Assembly: GCA_018857735.1 (NCBI GenBank) | Contig: JABMCL010003549.1 | Coordinates: forward strand, 30,001-94,000 | Source: Alviniconcha marisindica | Taxonomy: Eukaryota; Mollusca; Gastropoda; Provannidae | Direction of reading: 5' to 3' | Length of the DNA: 64,000 nucleotides | Shown: one piece after another, positions 1 to 12,419 of the stretch | Layout of the letters: every line of letters starts with the position of its first letter | Position numbering within the stretch: the stretch's first letter is position 1 | Notes under the pieces: generated by a model | Databases searched by the model: none | What the model saw: only the letters and a program-made list of their open reading frames with translations | What the model was told of the DNA's origin: nothing | Translations under genes and position numbers: made by a program

Positions 1-475
1 GTGACTGGCAGAGAGGAGTACTTAGACCTAATCAAAGTGAATATCTACAGGACTGCACTCGTCCGATTTAGACTTGGGATGTCCCCGTTCAATGCGGACA
101 GGCTTCGTTACTCATTTTCAGAGGCAAATCGTGCTTGCCCATTTTGCCCTGATAAAATTGAAGACGAAGCGCACGTTCTCTTTGACTGCTTCGTGTATGG
201 AAACATGAGAAACGTGTACATAAACAAAGATCAAAACATTTCACTCCAGGACCAGGTGCTCAGTGTGTTAAAATGTACTGATGAGAGCAGTTTGGCTGCC
301 CTTGGAAAGTACTTGTTTCTAGCAGTGCAAATGCGTAAAAAAAACGACTCGAAAGTGGTGCATATCCATTGTAGTGCGTTTCTCGTGTCTCAAAAGGTGT
401 TGGCTAAAACTGTGCATTCCCCATGTAGAACTGTCAATACGGACAGTCGGATAGCTGCTGCAGATGACTGTAAGT
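1..475 (+). mobile_element. 3' end of a retroelement-type ORF (partial)
   Basis: The reading frame is already open at the window edge, so the true start lies outside. The translated piece has a CPFC pair followed by EDEAHVLFDC and an R-rich stretch (about residues 46-70). This Cys-Cys-His-Cys layout with 'E-D-E-x-H-x-L-F-x-C' is typical of the C-terminal tail of non-LTR retrotransposon reverse-transcriptase ORFs in invertebrates. After about residue 113 an A8 run is followed by sequence that belongs to the 123-bp duplication, so the last 45 residues are probably not element protein. The family is not identified and it could be a domesticated fragment; a transposon remnant is the simplest reading. 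Confidence 0.5.
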
Positions 476-627
476 AAGTAAATATGGTGCTTAACGTCCA
501 CAGAAACTGTCTCAAAAGGTGTTGGCTAAAACTGTGCATTCCCCATGTAGAACTGTCAATACGGACAGTCGGACAGCTGCTGAAGATGACTGTAAGTAAA
601 CATGGTGCTTAACGTCCACAGAAACCG
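386..627. repeat. 123-bp direct duplication (two copies)
   Basis: The block starting tgtctcaaaaggtgttggc at 386 is repeated at 509 with few differences. Each copy ends in atggtgcttaacgtccac, which is the 3' end of the SINE annotated next to it. The duplication therefore joins retroelement-ORF tail sequence to the SINE end. Confidence 0.85.
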
Positions 628-915
628 TACGGCTTATTAGGGACGGGAAGAATGGGGGGAAGGGGGTATGGAGGAGGGGGAAGAGGGAGAGTATATACAT
701 ATCGCTACACTGTCACCACCAGAATGACTTCTGCATTAAGGTGGGCAGCGATGAGAGCCATTTTAATGTTTCAGTAGGAAGTGATGGACAAAGTCACAAG
801 ACAGTGTCCACAAACCACAACCTTTTTGAAGAGAAAGGAGAGCCGAAGCGGTATCGAACCGAGGTCCTTCCGCTTACCACCTAACGCCTTACCGCTAGGC
901 CAAACCGGCTCACTG
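596..915 (-). mobile_element. tRNA-derived SINE, apparently full length
   Basis: Read on the minus strand, the element begins with a tRNA-like head. It has a box A-like tggcctagcggtaaggcg (plus 885-902) and a box B-like ggttcgatacc (plus 850-860). A unique body, a pyrimidine-rich tract and a terminal gtttactta follow. Headless or truncated copies with the same body are at 2207-2441 (+), 43592-43833 (-) and 58044-58167 (+). Box A and B spacing fits an internal RNA polymerase III promoter. A functional tRNA is unlikely because the anticodon arm is not recognisable. Confidence 0.75.
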
Positions 916-937
916 AGACTGACCTAGGTAGGTAGTG

Positions 938-1110
938 CTGCTTAATGTCCTTGGATGTCCTCTTGACATATTAGGGACAAGCTGAGACCAATGCCGAAGC
1001 ATGGTTCAATATAGCTTTACGTCCACGGAAACCAGAAGGCTCGTTAGGACGGACAGCCCAGGACGGCCACCTCGACTCTCACACAGCTCCTGAACCATGA
1101 GACTGACCTA
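938..1110 (+). mobile_element. Dispersed repeat, family B, copy 1
   Basis: The block from tgctgcttaatgtcc to cacagctcctgaacc has a clear relative at 20943-21115. Both hold ttgacatattagggacaag and acggaaaccagaaggctc. Part of it resembles the SINE tail (ttaacgtccacagaaac), so the two families may be related. No coding capacity. Confidence 0.7.
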
Positions 1111-1139
1111 GAGTCAAAGATTGTATTTAAAGTCTTTGC

Positions 1140-1420
1140 TAGAGCCCTGGCAGAGAGAGAAAGGGGGCGGGGCAGGAGGTGGGGTGAGAGGGGTGGGTGG
1201 GCCGGAGTGAGAGGGGGATAGAGACGGGGGTGGGGGGGGGGGGATAAGGGGGGGGCACACACAGAGAGGTGTGGAAGACAGTTGGGGGATTGGAGAGGGA
1301 GGGAGAGAGAGAGAGAGGGAGGTTGGGAGAGACGTGGAGTTGGAGATGTAAAGGGGTGGGGGACGAGTTGGGTGAGAAAGAGAGGGGAACACAGAGAGAG
1401 AGAGATGGATGGACGGTTCA
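1140..1420. repeat. G/GA-rich low-complexity tract
   Basis: Simple purine-rich sequence with poly-G and (GA)n runs. It opens several reading frames that have no protein-like composition. Confidence 0.85.
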
Positions 1421-1429
1421 TTGTATAAT

Positions 1430-2206
1430 CAATGGATTGACCATAACAATATTGTGGGTGAACGATGATGAACGTGATTAAGTTCATAGTACATTTAGGC
1501 GTATTACGCATTTAGCAAAAGCAAAGTCATGAACAAAAAGATATAAAAATACTGGATCAAAAAAGGACACTAAATATAAACAGGAGTTGTCAAATTAAAT
1601 GTAGACAAAAGAGTATTTCTTGTCGGGCAGGCAATTTACCGCAAGAAAAGATTACAAACTTATATCCACATAGCGCAGACGTGCGTATATCAGCATGAAG
1701 AATGATAAGTCATGGTCGCTTGGATGATGACCACTTTCTTATCCCCTAGAGCCTTAACTATGAATCGGGACTACGGTAGGCCAGGCCTAAACCAAAGTCC
1801 CTGACTTTAGAGTCCGAGACTTTGAGTTAGGCAAAGTTCGTATACATGGACGCGGACAATGGTCGAGACAACAGAGTCTCTGACTTCGCGCTGATAAGAA
1901 AGTGGTCATCACACGCGTCATCGCTTGTGCTAACTTTAGACGGGGCAATCCCATCTGGGCATGCGCACCGACACGCTTCGTTCACTTCCCTGCGACGTAT
2001 TTCGCACGCCAAACATCGGTAAACAAACATTAGGTGAAGGCATGCCTGGCAGGCCCCGATTCTGGATGTGATTCGCCATGTTTTACTTCTGCAACACCCA
2101 AGCGATCTCGACGAGGTCATTATTCGTAAAAACGCTAATCTGTCGACATCTTCGATGGAGTATTCTTCTTGGCATTTACTGAATCGAGTAACCGTAGCAT
2201 CGTCTG
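1430..2206. other. No gene recognised
   Basis: Mixed-composition sequence without a recognisable protein, RNA gene or tandem repeat. The part just before 2207 abuts a headless SINE copy and could be remnant transposon DNA. Confidence 0.5.
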
Positions 2207-2347
2207 AAGGACACTGTCTTGTGACTTTGTCCCTCACAATTAACAAAACATTAAAATGGCTCTCATCGCTGCTCACCCTAATGCAGAAGTCATTCTGGTG
2301 GTGACAGTGTAGCGATAGGTATATAATCTCCCTCTTCCCTCACCTCC

Positions 2348-2381
<34 letters not shown>

Positions 2382-2441
2382 ACCCTTCTACCCGTCCCTA
2401 ATAAGCCTTTTGGTTTCTATGAGTTTACTTACTTAGGTCAG
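2207..2441 (+). mobile_element. SINE copy, headless, with poly-C tract
   Basis: It matches the reverse complement of 596-820: aaggacactgtcttgtgac, then the attaaaatggctctcatcg body, a pyrimidine tract that has become a C homopolymer (about 2349-2381), and the gtttacttac end. The tRNA-like head is missing. Confidence 0.75.
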
Positions 2442-2491
2442 TCTCTTCTTACCACTGAAACTGCTTGTGACTGTTGCTGTGCAGAATCAAG

Positions 2492-3558
2492 ATGAAGGTC
2501 AGTGTAGCCGCTGTGCTTCTGGTCGCTATGGTCTCCGTGACCTCAGCATGGTTCTGGCCCAAGTACTACCCTAAGTGGGGTGGCGGTGGTTTTGGGGGTG
2601 GTTTCGGCGGCGGTTTCGGCGGTGGTTTAGGCGGTCGGTTTAGTCGGTGGTTTCGGCGGTGGCTTCGGCGGTGGCTTCGCCGGCGGTTTCAGCGGAATCG
2701 GCGGCGGCGGCTGGGGCAAATGGAGCAAATGGAGCAAATGGGGCGGCTACCCTGGCGGCTTCGGCTTCGGCTTCCGCTGGCACAAAGGTTGGAAAAGTGT
2801 AACTCTTGTTCTTTAGTGTCTGCTTGCCTGTTCCCTCCTCGTCGGATCGTGCGAAGCGTCGTTTCTTCGCTTGTGTGTTTCCTTGTTTTCTACTCATCGG
2901 ATCGTGTGAAGTGTCGTATGCTCGTTTGTCTTTTGTCTTGGAGGGTCCAGCTTCTGCATGCAGCGGCTTCCGCCAAAGTTGGAGAAGCGTAACTCCTGTT
3001 CTTCTTGCTTGTTTGTTTTCTTCTCGTCGGGTCGTGTAAAGTCTCGTTTCTTTGTTTTTTCGTTTTCCTCTCATCGGATTCTATGAACTGTCGGTATGTT
3101 CGGTGGATGTTTTTTTGTTTGTTTTTGTTTTTGTTTTGTTTGTTTGTTTTTTCTTTTCTTTTTTGCCAAGGAGGGGCCGGCTTCGGCAAAGGTTGGAGAA
3201 GTGTAACTCTTGTTCTTGTTTATTTCCTTCTCGTTGGATCGTGTGAAGTGTCGAGTCTTCGTTTGCTTATTGTTTTCTTCTCATCAGGATTGTGTCAAGT
3301 GTCGTATGTTCGTTTGTTTTTTGCCAAGGACAGTGGGGATTGCAGTCATTGCATCCAGCAGCAAAAGCACGCACCAGGTTAACATAGTACTCTTTTTATG
3401 AAGATAAAATACACACATCTGCGAATGTTGGCACGCCGGCAACCAACGGCCACAGTGAGACAGCTAGTTATTAGAACGATCAAGAGAGTCAGGTCTCTTT
3501 TTCCTTTTTCCGTGTCTCGTGAAGAGGGAGCGCGCGTGTTTGTGTGAGTGAGTGTGTG

Positions 3559-3605
<47 letters not shown>

Positions 3606-3752
3606 GTTGTTGTTTTTGTTGTTGTTATTTTTTATGTTTATTTTTTGTGTATGTGTGTGTGTGTGTTTTCTTCTTTCTTTTTAAAATGTAATTATTGTTA
3701 TTATCATTATTTATTTAATTCAGCATCCGTAATCGCTTGCTTGCGTTTTTAA
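2492..3752 (+). CDS. Secreted glycine-rich protein, shell-matrix-like; frameshifted
   Basis: The start at 2492 follows a good acceptor (ttgctgtgcag, ending 2483) and opens a clear signal peptide, residues 1-19, ending SVTSA. A WFWPKYYPKWG segment and GGGF repeats follow. At 2636 one extra C breaks the frame. Beyond it the glycine-rich pattern resumes in the next frame, with three GKWS/SKWS/SKWG-type steps, GGYPGG and GFGFRWHK, up to a possible donor at 2787. A candidate last exon is 3724-3752: it follows ttatttaattcag, keeps phase and ends ...CLRF-stop. A polyadenylation signal is at 3963. Gly/Trp/Tyr-rich secreted repeats of this kind occur in molluscan shell-matrix and silk-like proteins, but no family member is identified. 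The frameshift may be an assembly error or a real lesion. Confidence 0.6.
2775..3345 (+). repeat. About 200-bp repeats copied from the glycine-rich exon end
   Basis: The exon end and following intron (cacaaaggttggaaaagtg at 2781) recur as cgccaaagttggagaag near 2971 and cggcaaaggttggagaag near 3184. Each is followed by the same tcgtcggatcgtgtgaag-type intron sequence. Each unit therefore carries exon bases plus a donor-like gt. Confidence 0.75.
3559..3603. repeat. (GT)n microsatellite
   Basis: Uninterrupted GT repeats followed by GTT-rich sequence. Confidence 0.95.
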
Positions 3753-3962
3753 AGCAGGATCCAGTGCGAGTGATGTAAACTCATGGTACCATACTTTTAA
3801 AAACTTCAGATATTTTGTGTTGAGTGTGACAGTGAAAACCTTGTTGACTGTGTTTGTGAACACTTTATTCCAGGCTGGTGGTGAGCTGTGTGGGCCAATG
3901 GACTTGGGTCTGTCTGCACGTGCTTCCGGGTTCTGTCTGAGATGTGACAGGAAAGTGGCAAC

Positions 3963-3968
3963 AATAAA
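3963..3968 (+). promoter_or_regulatory. Polyadenylation signal, glycine-rich gene
   Basis: AATAAA lies about 210 bp after the candidate stop at 3752 and is followed by T-rich sequence. It is the first canonical signal downstream of that gene. Confidence 0.5.
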
Positions 3969-4374
3969 CATAGCGTCTTAAGGCAATGCCTTTGTTTTCG
4001 TTTCAATGAGAGTGAGAGTTAATTCATCCATTCATTTCTCTATCCATCCATCCACTCAATTTTTTTTCCAACATGTGTGAGAGTGCAATTCATCCATTCG
4101 CATCTGTAGTCCATCCATTCTTCCATATATTATGCATTCATCCATCCATCTCTCGCTCATTTGACCAATTAATCAACCAATCAATCAAGCATTAAATTAG
4201 TGTATCAGTCAACTACCCGACAAATTAACTCAGTAATTACGCAAGTGATCAATTTGATCAGTAAATTCAATCGACCAAGACTCAAATGTGCATTTCAGTT
4301 CGAGTTGTCGGTCCATGCGTTTGGAAGCGCCACGCTGCTCCTGCTGTCACTGGCACAGCTCGCTGTCCCACACA

Positions 4375-4513
4375 CAACAGTAACAATGACAATGTACATT
4401 CGTCACGCACTCATCAACGCCCTGAGCGCTCACATCACACATATTAACCTAAATACAACATTCTATACACACGTAGAAGACAGTCCTACCAAAACATTAC
4501 ATAAGACATTATA

Positions 4514-4515
<2 letters not shown>
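4375..4515 (+). mobile_element. Dispersed repeat, family C, copy 1
   Basis: It matches 52345-52500 over about 140 bp, including gagcgctcacat and attaacctaaatacaa. In both places it ends in an (AC)n tract. The layout suggests a short retroelement tail with a microsatellite end. Confidence 0.7.
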
Positions 4516-4947
<432 letters not shown>

Positions 4948-4999
4948 CACCAGATGCTGAGCAACAACCAAATAAATTAATGTCAAACAAATCATCAGC

Positions 5000-5830
5000 T
5001 GAAAGTTCATCCATGAATAAATAAATATTATGCAACTGTAAATCTCTAACCATATCACAGACTGAGATGAAATAAATACATTACAACGCTTCAACATTAT
5101 TCAATAGCCAATAAATAATTAATAAAAATTATTTTAAAAAACAGACTGTATTAAAAATATAAAAATAAATACCATGGGAAACTTTCATGAATGCACGAAA
5201 ATGATGCAGTAACTTGTGCATCATGAAGGTCATGAGGTCAAAGGGAAGAGAGCAGACACAAGCAAGGAAGGGACTCTTTTTTTCTTGGGTCAGAAAAAGG
5301 GTGCACAGACCGACCAATTCTAGCCTCCACTAAGTCTCTTATAATTATCAGAACCTGACACAAAAACGACTAACACCCGCTGAGCATCTGATAGGCTAAC
5401 GTCACCAGGTCACTGGCCACTGTTTCAGAAGACACTCACAAGGAGCTAGAAGAAAAAGTGGGTTGAGGAAAGTGAAGGGTATGGCCACTGTTTCAAAATT
5501 CAGGTCTGGCATGTTTAGAACGTCAGCCATTAGGATCACACTGGACACCAGGCTGGGGGGATTAAAGATGTTGGCTGGGAAGGGGATGTTTGGGCGGACA
5601 TGAAAGGAAAAAAATGGCACAACCTTTTTCTTATTCAGTTCTTGGATTTTAGCATTCCGTCAGCCATTCAGGATCACATCTGGACACCACTGAGGACGGG
5701 ATTAAAGATATTGATTGCCATGGGCATCAGTGGTGCTTTGGGACCTCTCTGACCACTCCCCGATACAAGAACAGAAAGAAAAGAAGGGATGCACTTCTGC
5801 AAATCAGTGAAGCATTTGGTCACGGACAGG
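5000..5830. other. No gene; one imperfect direct duplication
   Basis: About 5522-5575 and 5658-5714 are copies of the same block (cgtcagccatt...ggattaaagat). The rest is AT-rich at 5000-5200 and unremarkable. It lies downstream of POLL and may include its 3'UTR. No minus-strand AATAAA was found close to the array. Confidence 0.5.
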
Positions 5831-5834
5831 CGGC

Positions 5835-6329
5835 CATAAGACAGCACTGACGATCCCTTCCTTAAAGCGGCTATAAGACAGCACTGACGATCCCTTCCTT
5901 AAAGCGGCTATAAGACAGCACTGACGATCCCTTCCTTAAAGCGGCTATAAGACAGCACTGACGATCCCTTCCTTAAAGCGGCTATAAGACAGCACTGACG
6001 ATCCCTTCCTTAAAGCGGCTATAAGACAGCACTGACGATCCCTTCCTTAAAGCGGCTATAAGACAGCACTGACGATCCCTTCCTTAAAGCGGCTATAAGA
6101 CAGCACTGACGATCCCTTCTTTAAAGCGGCTATAAGACAGCACTGACGATCCCTTCCTTAAAGTGACCATAAGACAGCACTGACGATCCCTTACTTCCGG
6201 CGGCATAAGACAGCACCGACGATCCCTTCCTTAAAACGGCCATAAGACAGCACTGACCACCCCTTACTTCCGGCGGCCATAAGACAGCACTGACGATTCC
6301 TTCCTTAAACCGGCGGCCATAAAACAGAA
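5835..6329 (-). repeat. 38-bp array copied from the end of POLL exon 9
   Basis: About a dozen copies of gcggctataagacagcactg acgatcccttccttaaa. On the minus strand the unit resembles the exon around the POLL stop (aaagggatcattagttctg followed by ttatggccgc). The array therefore starts at the stop codon and runs into the presumed 3'UTR. Confidence 0.8.
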
Positions 6330-7588
6330 CTAATGATCCCTTTCTTCGGGTGGCCTGAAAGGAACTCCCAGCGCAGCCAACACCGATTCCTCAGTAGGTG
6401 TGGGTACGATGATGCCTTCAAACACCTTCTCCTGCCCCTGCAACACCACGTTTTCTGTGATCTACTGAATACACAAACACCTTCTCCTATCCCTGCAACA
6501 TCAAGTTTTCTGTGATCTACTGAATACACATTCACACACCTTCTCCTACCCCTGCAACATCAAGTTTTCTGTGATCTACTGAATACACAAACACCTTCTC
6601 CTACCCCTGCAACATCAAGTTTTCTGTGATCTACTGAATACACAAACACCTTCTCCTACCCCTGCAACATCAAGTTTTCTGTGATCTACTGAATACACAA
6701 ACACCTTCTCCTACCCCTGCAACACCACGTTTTCTGTGATCTACTGAATACACAAACACCTTCTCCTACCCCTGCAACACCACGTTTTCTGTGATCTACT
6801 GAATACACAAACACCTTCTCCTACCCCTGCAACATCAAGTTTTCTGTGATCTACTGAATACACATTCACACACCTTCTCCTACCCCCGCAACATCAAGTT
6901 TTCTGTGATCTACTGAATACACAAACACCTTCTCCTACCCCTGCAACACCACGTTTTCTGTGATCTACTGAACACACAAACACCTTCTCCTACCCCTGCA
7001 ACACCACGTTTTCTGTGATCTACTGAACACACATTCACACACCTTCTCCTACCCCTGCAACACCACGTTTTCTGTGATCTACTGAATACACAAACACCTT
7101 CTCCTACCCCTGCAACATCAAGTTTTCTGTGATCTACTGAATACACATTCACACACCTTCTCCTACCCTGCAACATCAAGTTTTCTGTGATCTACTGAAT
7201 ACACAAACACCTTCTCCTACCCCTGCAACATCAAGTTTTCTGTGATCTACTGAACGTACATTCAAACACCTTCTCCTGCCTTCTCTCTTTGTGATCTGCT
7301 GAATAAATAATCACATTTACTCATAGCATTATCTCTCCCCCCCCCCCCACCCCCCCAAGCCCTTTTATGTTTTATGTGCATTCTTAACATTTTCACTTCA
7401 CTCTTTTTATTATGTAAATCAGCTTTGGGGTAACTGTATGGCCTGAAAACATTCACTGTTTTGTCACGAATAAAGCATGTAGTTTTACATGTGGATTTGT
7501 CTTCTCCTTATTCTCTTCCCAAACTAGTTTTGGGACAGGCAAAACAAGAATCAAATGATTACACAGCTGTCAGCTAATGTCTTTGCTA

Positions 7589-7649
<61 letters not shown>

Positions 7650-10600
7650 TTGAAAAACACATTGTACATCATTTTCACTCCACACCAATACATCAGTGTG
7701 CAACTAGCACGGAGCAGAATGACACTTTAGCTGAAGGCCTTACTTTCCAGAAGTAATCTCCATTCCCCATGGACTACAATTAAATATAAAGGTTTTCTAA
7801 AGCAAAAGTAATCAGCAAAACCGCAGGGTGTACAACTCACCTGCCACATGCCCCCCGTGCTCCGTTCCTGTTTGTTCAGGGACATGTTCACTTTCTGATG
7901 CGGCCCAGGAATGCACAATTCACTTTTCACACAACCAAGGCTCTCTGCCACTGTCTTACACCAATGATGAATACATGTCTCACCTTTCACACTGCCCCCT
8001 TCCTTGGTGTGCTTTCAGGGACATGTTCAGTTTTTACTCCAGTGATGAATACACGACTCACCTATCACACTGCCCCCTTCCTTGGTGTGCTTTCAGGGAC
8101 ACGTTCAGTTTTTACTCCAGTGAAGAATGCATAACACCTTTCACACAAACCCCTTCATTCGTGTGGAGTTTATGTATCTTGTATATTTTACATGCATGCC
8201 AGGTCAGACTTACTGTAGGCAACGCAGGTCTTTGTTGCTGCGCTTGTGTTACGTATTCCAAGCGCTAATTAACTCCCTTGTGTGTTGATCTTTCATTAGT
8301 GTGTTTTCAGGGACACGTGCAGTTTCTTATACCAACGAAGAAAGCATGACTCACCTTTCACACAACCCCCTTCATCAGTGTGTTTTCAAGGACATGTTCA
8401 TTTTTTGCACAGGTGAAAAATGCACAACACTTTTCCCACAGCCCCCTTCATCAAAGTGTTGTCAGGGACAAGCTCAGTTTCTACACCAGTGAAGAATGCC
8501 TGACTCACCCTTTGTACAACACCCTTCCTCCGTGTGTTTTCAGGACCATGTGCAGTTCCTTATACCAATTACAAAAAAAGGAATGACTCACCTTTCGCAC
8601 AACACCCTTCCTCAGTGCATGTTCATTCAGGGACATGTTCATCTTTTTACACAGGTGGCGCAAGGAGCGGTTGAAGTGAGCGGACCCAGTGAAGTAGACC
8701 AGAGCACAAGCGTATTCCTCATACGGCACCACGATGATGTCCAGTCGTCGGTGCTGCCAGACAATGAAGAGGATTTATAAGCTTTGCGTAAATGACATGC
8801 TGTGGAGTACTCAATCTGGAACAGAACGAGGCCCAGAGCGCTCATGCAGAATCAACACACAAGGGAATTAACTGGCACTCGAAAGAAGTCACTCAAGTAC
8901 AACAACAAAGACCTGAGTCGCCTACGGTAAGAGTACACGCATGCCAGGCGAGGGTTACCGTAGGCGACTCAGGTCTTGTTGTTGTACTTGTGTGACGTCT
9001 TTCGAGCACTAATTAACTCCCTGATTCTCTGAAGTACTGAGTTGGCCCAAGCAGGAAAATGCTCCTGTCCAAGCACCAGCGACAGTTGAGACCCATCTGT
9101 ATTGATTAAACCATCACTGAAGCCACACTATAAGCCTTAGTTTCCCACTGCATCCCTCTTGGAACCTTTGCCATCACTGGTTGTGCCATAGGTTTCTGCT
9201 GGTGCTTGGAACCTTTGCCATCACTGGTTGTGCCATAGGTTTCTGCTGGTGCTTGGAACCTTTGCCATCACTGGTTGTGCCATAGGTTTCTGCTGGTGCT
9301 TGGAACCTTTGTCATCACTGGTTGTGCCATAGGTTTCCGCTGGTGCTTGGAACCTTTGCCATCACTGGTTGTGCCATAGGTTTCTGCTGGTGCTTGGAAC
9401 CTTTGCCATCACTGGTTGTGCCATAGGTTTCTGCTGGTGCTTGGAACCTTTGTCATCACTGGTTGTGCCATAGGTTTCAGTGGACAGATGCATGAAACAC
9501 TAAGCAGTCCTCTCTAATAGCATAACCATCCATGCCAGAAGCAGGGATGCCGGAATTTGAGGCTTGGCATGTGCACTGAGGCATCAGGAATGCTATCAAG
9601 GCACACACACTATCTCACAGAGCACAACAGTGCCATCAAGGCACACACACTCTCACAGAGCACAACAGTGCTATCAAGGCACCCACACTCTCACAGATCA
9701 CAACAGTGCCATCAAGGACAGAGCACAACAGTGCCATCAAGACAGATCACAACAGTGCCATCAAGGCACACATTCTCTCACAGAGCACAAGAGTGCCATC
9801 AAGGCACCCACACTCTCACAGATCACAACAGTGCCATCAAGGACAGAGCACAACAGTGCCATCAAGGCACCCACATCCTCTCACAGAGCACAACAGTGCC
9901 ATCAAGGCACACACACCCTCCCACAGAGCACAACAGTGCCATCAAGGACAGAACACAACAGTGCCATCAAGGCACCCAATCCTCTCACAGAGCACAAGAG
10001 TGCCATCAAGGCACCCAATCCTCTCACAGAGCGCAACAGTGCCATCAAGGACAGAGCACAACAGTGCCATCAAGGACAGAGCACAACAGTGCCAGCCATC
10101 AAGGACAGAGCACAACAGTGCCAGCCATCAAGGACAGAGCACAACAGTGCCATAAACAGTGCCATCAAGGACAGAGCACAACAGTGCCATCAAGGACAGA
10201 GCACCCTCTCACAATGCAGCAAAGCAGCTGCCATGGGTCACACAAGGGAAATAACTCTGCAAAATAACTGCAGACGGCTAGAGGTTGCACAGAAAGTTGA
10301 TAGGAATTGTCCCTAATATGTCAGCCTGCTATCTGAGGACATTAAGCCCCACATCATGATTTTGATAGCAAGCAGATCAACACACAGAGAGTCAGTTACA
10401 ATGACAGAGGAATGGAGCAACCAGGTTTTCACACTGATCACTTCAAGCATGAAACGGCGACTGCCCTGCCTTTCCAACTGGCTCTGCAGTTTGTTCGGAT
10501 GTCATCAGTCTCAGTGACAGCACTGTCCTACCCGGAACAGTGCACACAATTTCCTCACAACATCCTTTCCACCCAACATGCCCCATCCGACAAAACTATA

Positions 10601-10678
10601 CACAAACCCCTCCTTCCATAATAGATATACATTTTTTCAGTCTCCCCTCCCCCCCCATCCCCTCTCTCTCTCTCTCTC

Positions 10679-10728
<50 letters not shown>

Positions 10729-10761
10729 CACACACACCTCACACACACACACACACACACA

Positions 10762-10803
<42 letters not shown>

Positions 10804-12346
10804 ACACACACACACACACACACACTCCCCACCTTTCGGTTAGATCCTGGGAGCTTGCAGACACCCAGGTATTTCTTCTGGTTCCCATTGTCTTCCACAG
10901 ATACCAGGTCATCCGTCAAGAATCCTGACAAAAAAGAAACCTTCATGAAAACAGAAGTCACTGGGTGTGACACACCTTGGAAGGGTGAAGGAGGGATTCC
11001 ATAGGTTATAGAGAATCCTCAGCAGATATGCCCCGTCCTTTCCTTTAGACATACCCAGAGTCTTCCCTGTTATACCCAGTTTTTTTCTCCCAATATACCG
11101 AGTCCTCCCAACATACCCAGTTTCCTCTCCAGATATACTCAGTGTCCTCTCTACACTCAGTATGACATGACCCATCATCTCGTCGTCTCTTTTTCACAGT
11201 GGTTCCCATGCATGTATTTTTGTGATTGCTGACACTGTAAAATGCTCTGGGATCCCACCAGTGTAGAAGAGTGTGTATGTGCATGTGTTTCATGACTTAG
11301 AATTATTGAGATATGTTCTTCGTTGTGCGATCAAACGACAGCTTTAATTTCCTGCTGGGATGAATAAAGTATATTGTTATTGTTATTGTTACACAAAAAC
11401 CCTTATTATTATTATGCCTTTTGCAGTGATTCGGTAGAGCCCATCATATTTCATCTGACAAACAAAACGGCAGCCACTACAGTAAAAGTCAAAGCAGAAA
11501 TTGCTGCAGATAGACTGGAGCACCAAAGACAAGCAAAGTGGCTGGCAACATGAAAACTGCTTCTGCCTGAAAATAAATTTGTCTTAAAACAAGACAGAGA
11601 GACATGTAATCACATTGTGCTCAGCAGACTACCATCCAACGAAATTTGTCTTAGGATGGTTCTGCTGTACATTGTCTTAGGATGGTTCTGCTGTACATTG
11701 TCTTAGGAGGGTTCTGCTGTACATTGTCTTAGGAGGGTTCTGCTGTACATTGTCTTCGGAGGGTTCTGCTGTGTACTGCCTTAGGAGGGTTCTGCTGTAC
11801 ACTGTCTGAGGAGGGTTCTACTTTCCACTTAATCTCTCACTCCAAACTCCTCTACAAGAAATCTAGACTGGTGATAGTTTGATGCCAGTCAAAAACAATG
11901 ACTCACCTGTACGCTTCAGGTGCTGTATGAGTTTTCCAAAAACTCCTTTCCCCTGAGTGTCCATCAGGGTGCGTGAGCAGAATGTCGACATCCCCACAGT
12001 CTTTCTTCCCTCGACGGTATGACCCACACGCCTGGGCAATGATACCTGGCTGTATTGACTCCGCTGCCTCTTTTACCTGGTGGTACAAATACATCATGCA
12101 CTATAAGATGATGTAGTTTCAGCCCTCGGACATGGAGAATCATAGATCCAAAGGAAGGTAGTAATAAAACTAATGTGCACGTGTGTGTGTGTGCGCGCGC
12201 GCGTGCGTGCGTGTGTGGTTGCATGCATGTATGTGTTGTGAGTAAATGTATGTCTGTGGTGTAAATGAGTGTGTGTTTGTGTGTGTGTGGTGTGTGGTGT
12301 TGTTGTGTGTTGTGTGTGTGTATGTATGTGTGTGTGAAGTGATGTG

Positions 12347-12419
<73 letters not shown>

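Noticed and set aside
860..885. A functional tRNA gene on the minus strand near 850-910
   Set aside because: Box A- and box B-like strings are present but the cloverleaf arms and anticodon are not, and the sequence continues into a SINE body seen elsewhere.
1044..1511. 155-residue Ser/Pro/Leu-rich minus-strand frame
   Set aside because: It covers a G/GA-rich low-complexity tract and has no homology or gene structure.
9557..10316. Long reading frames rich in HNSAIK/TVPSRH repeats, up to 250 residues
   Set aside because: They follow the 18-28-bp minisatellite in three frames at once; no start context, no homology and they lie in a POLL intron.
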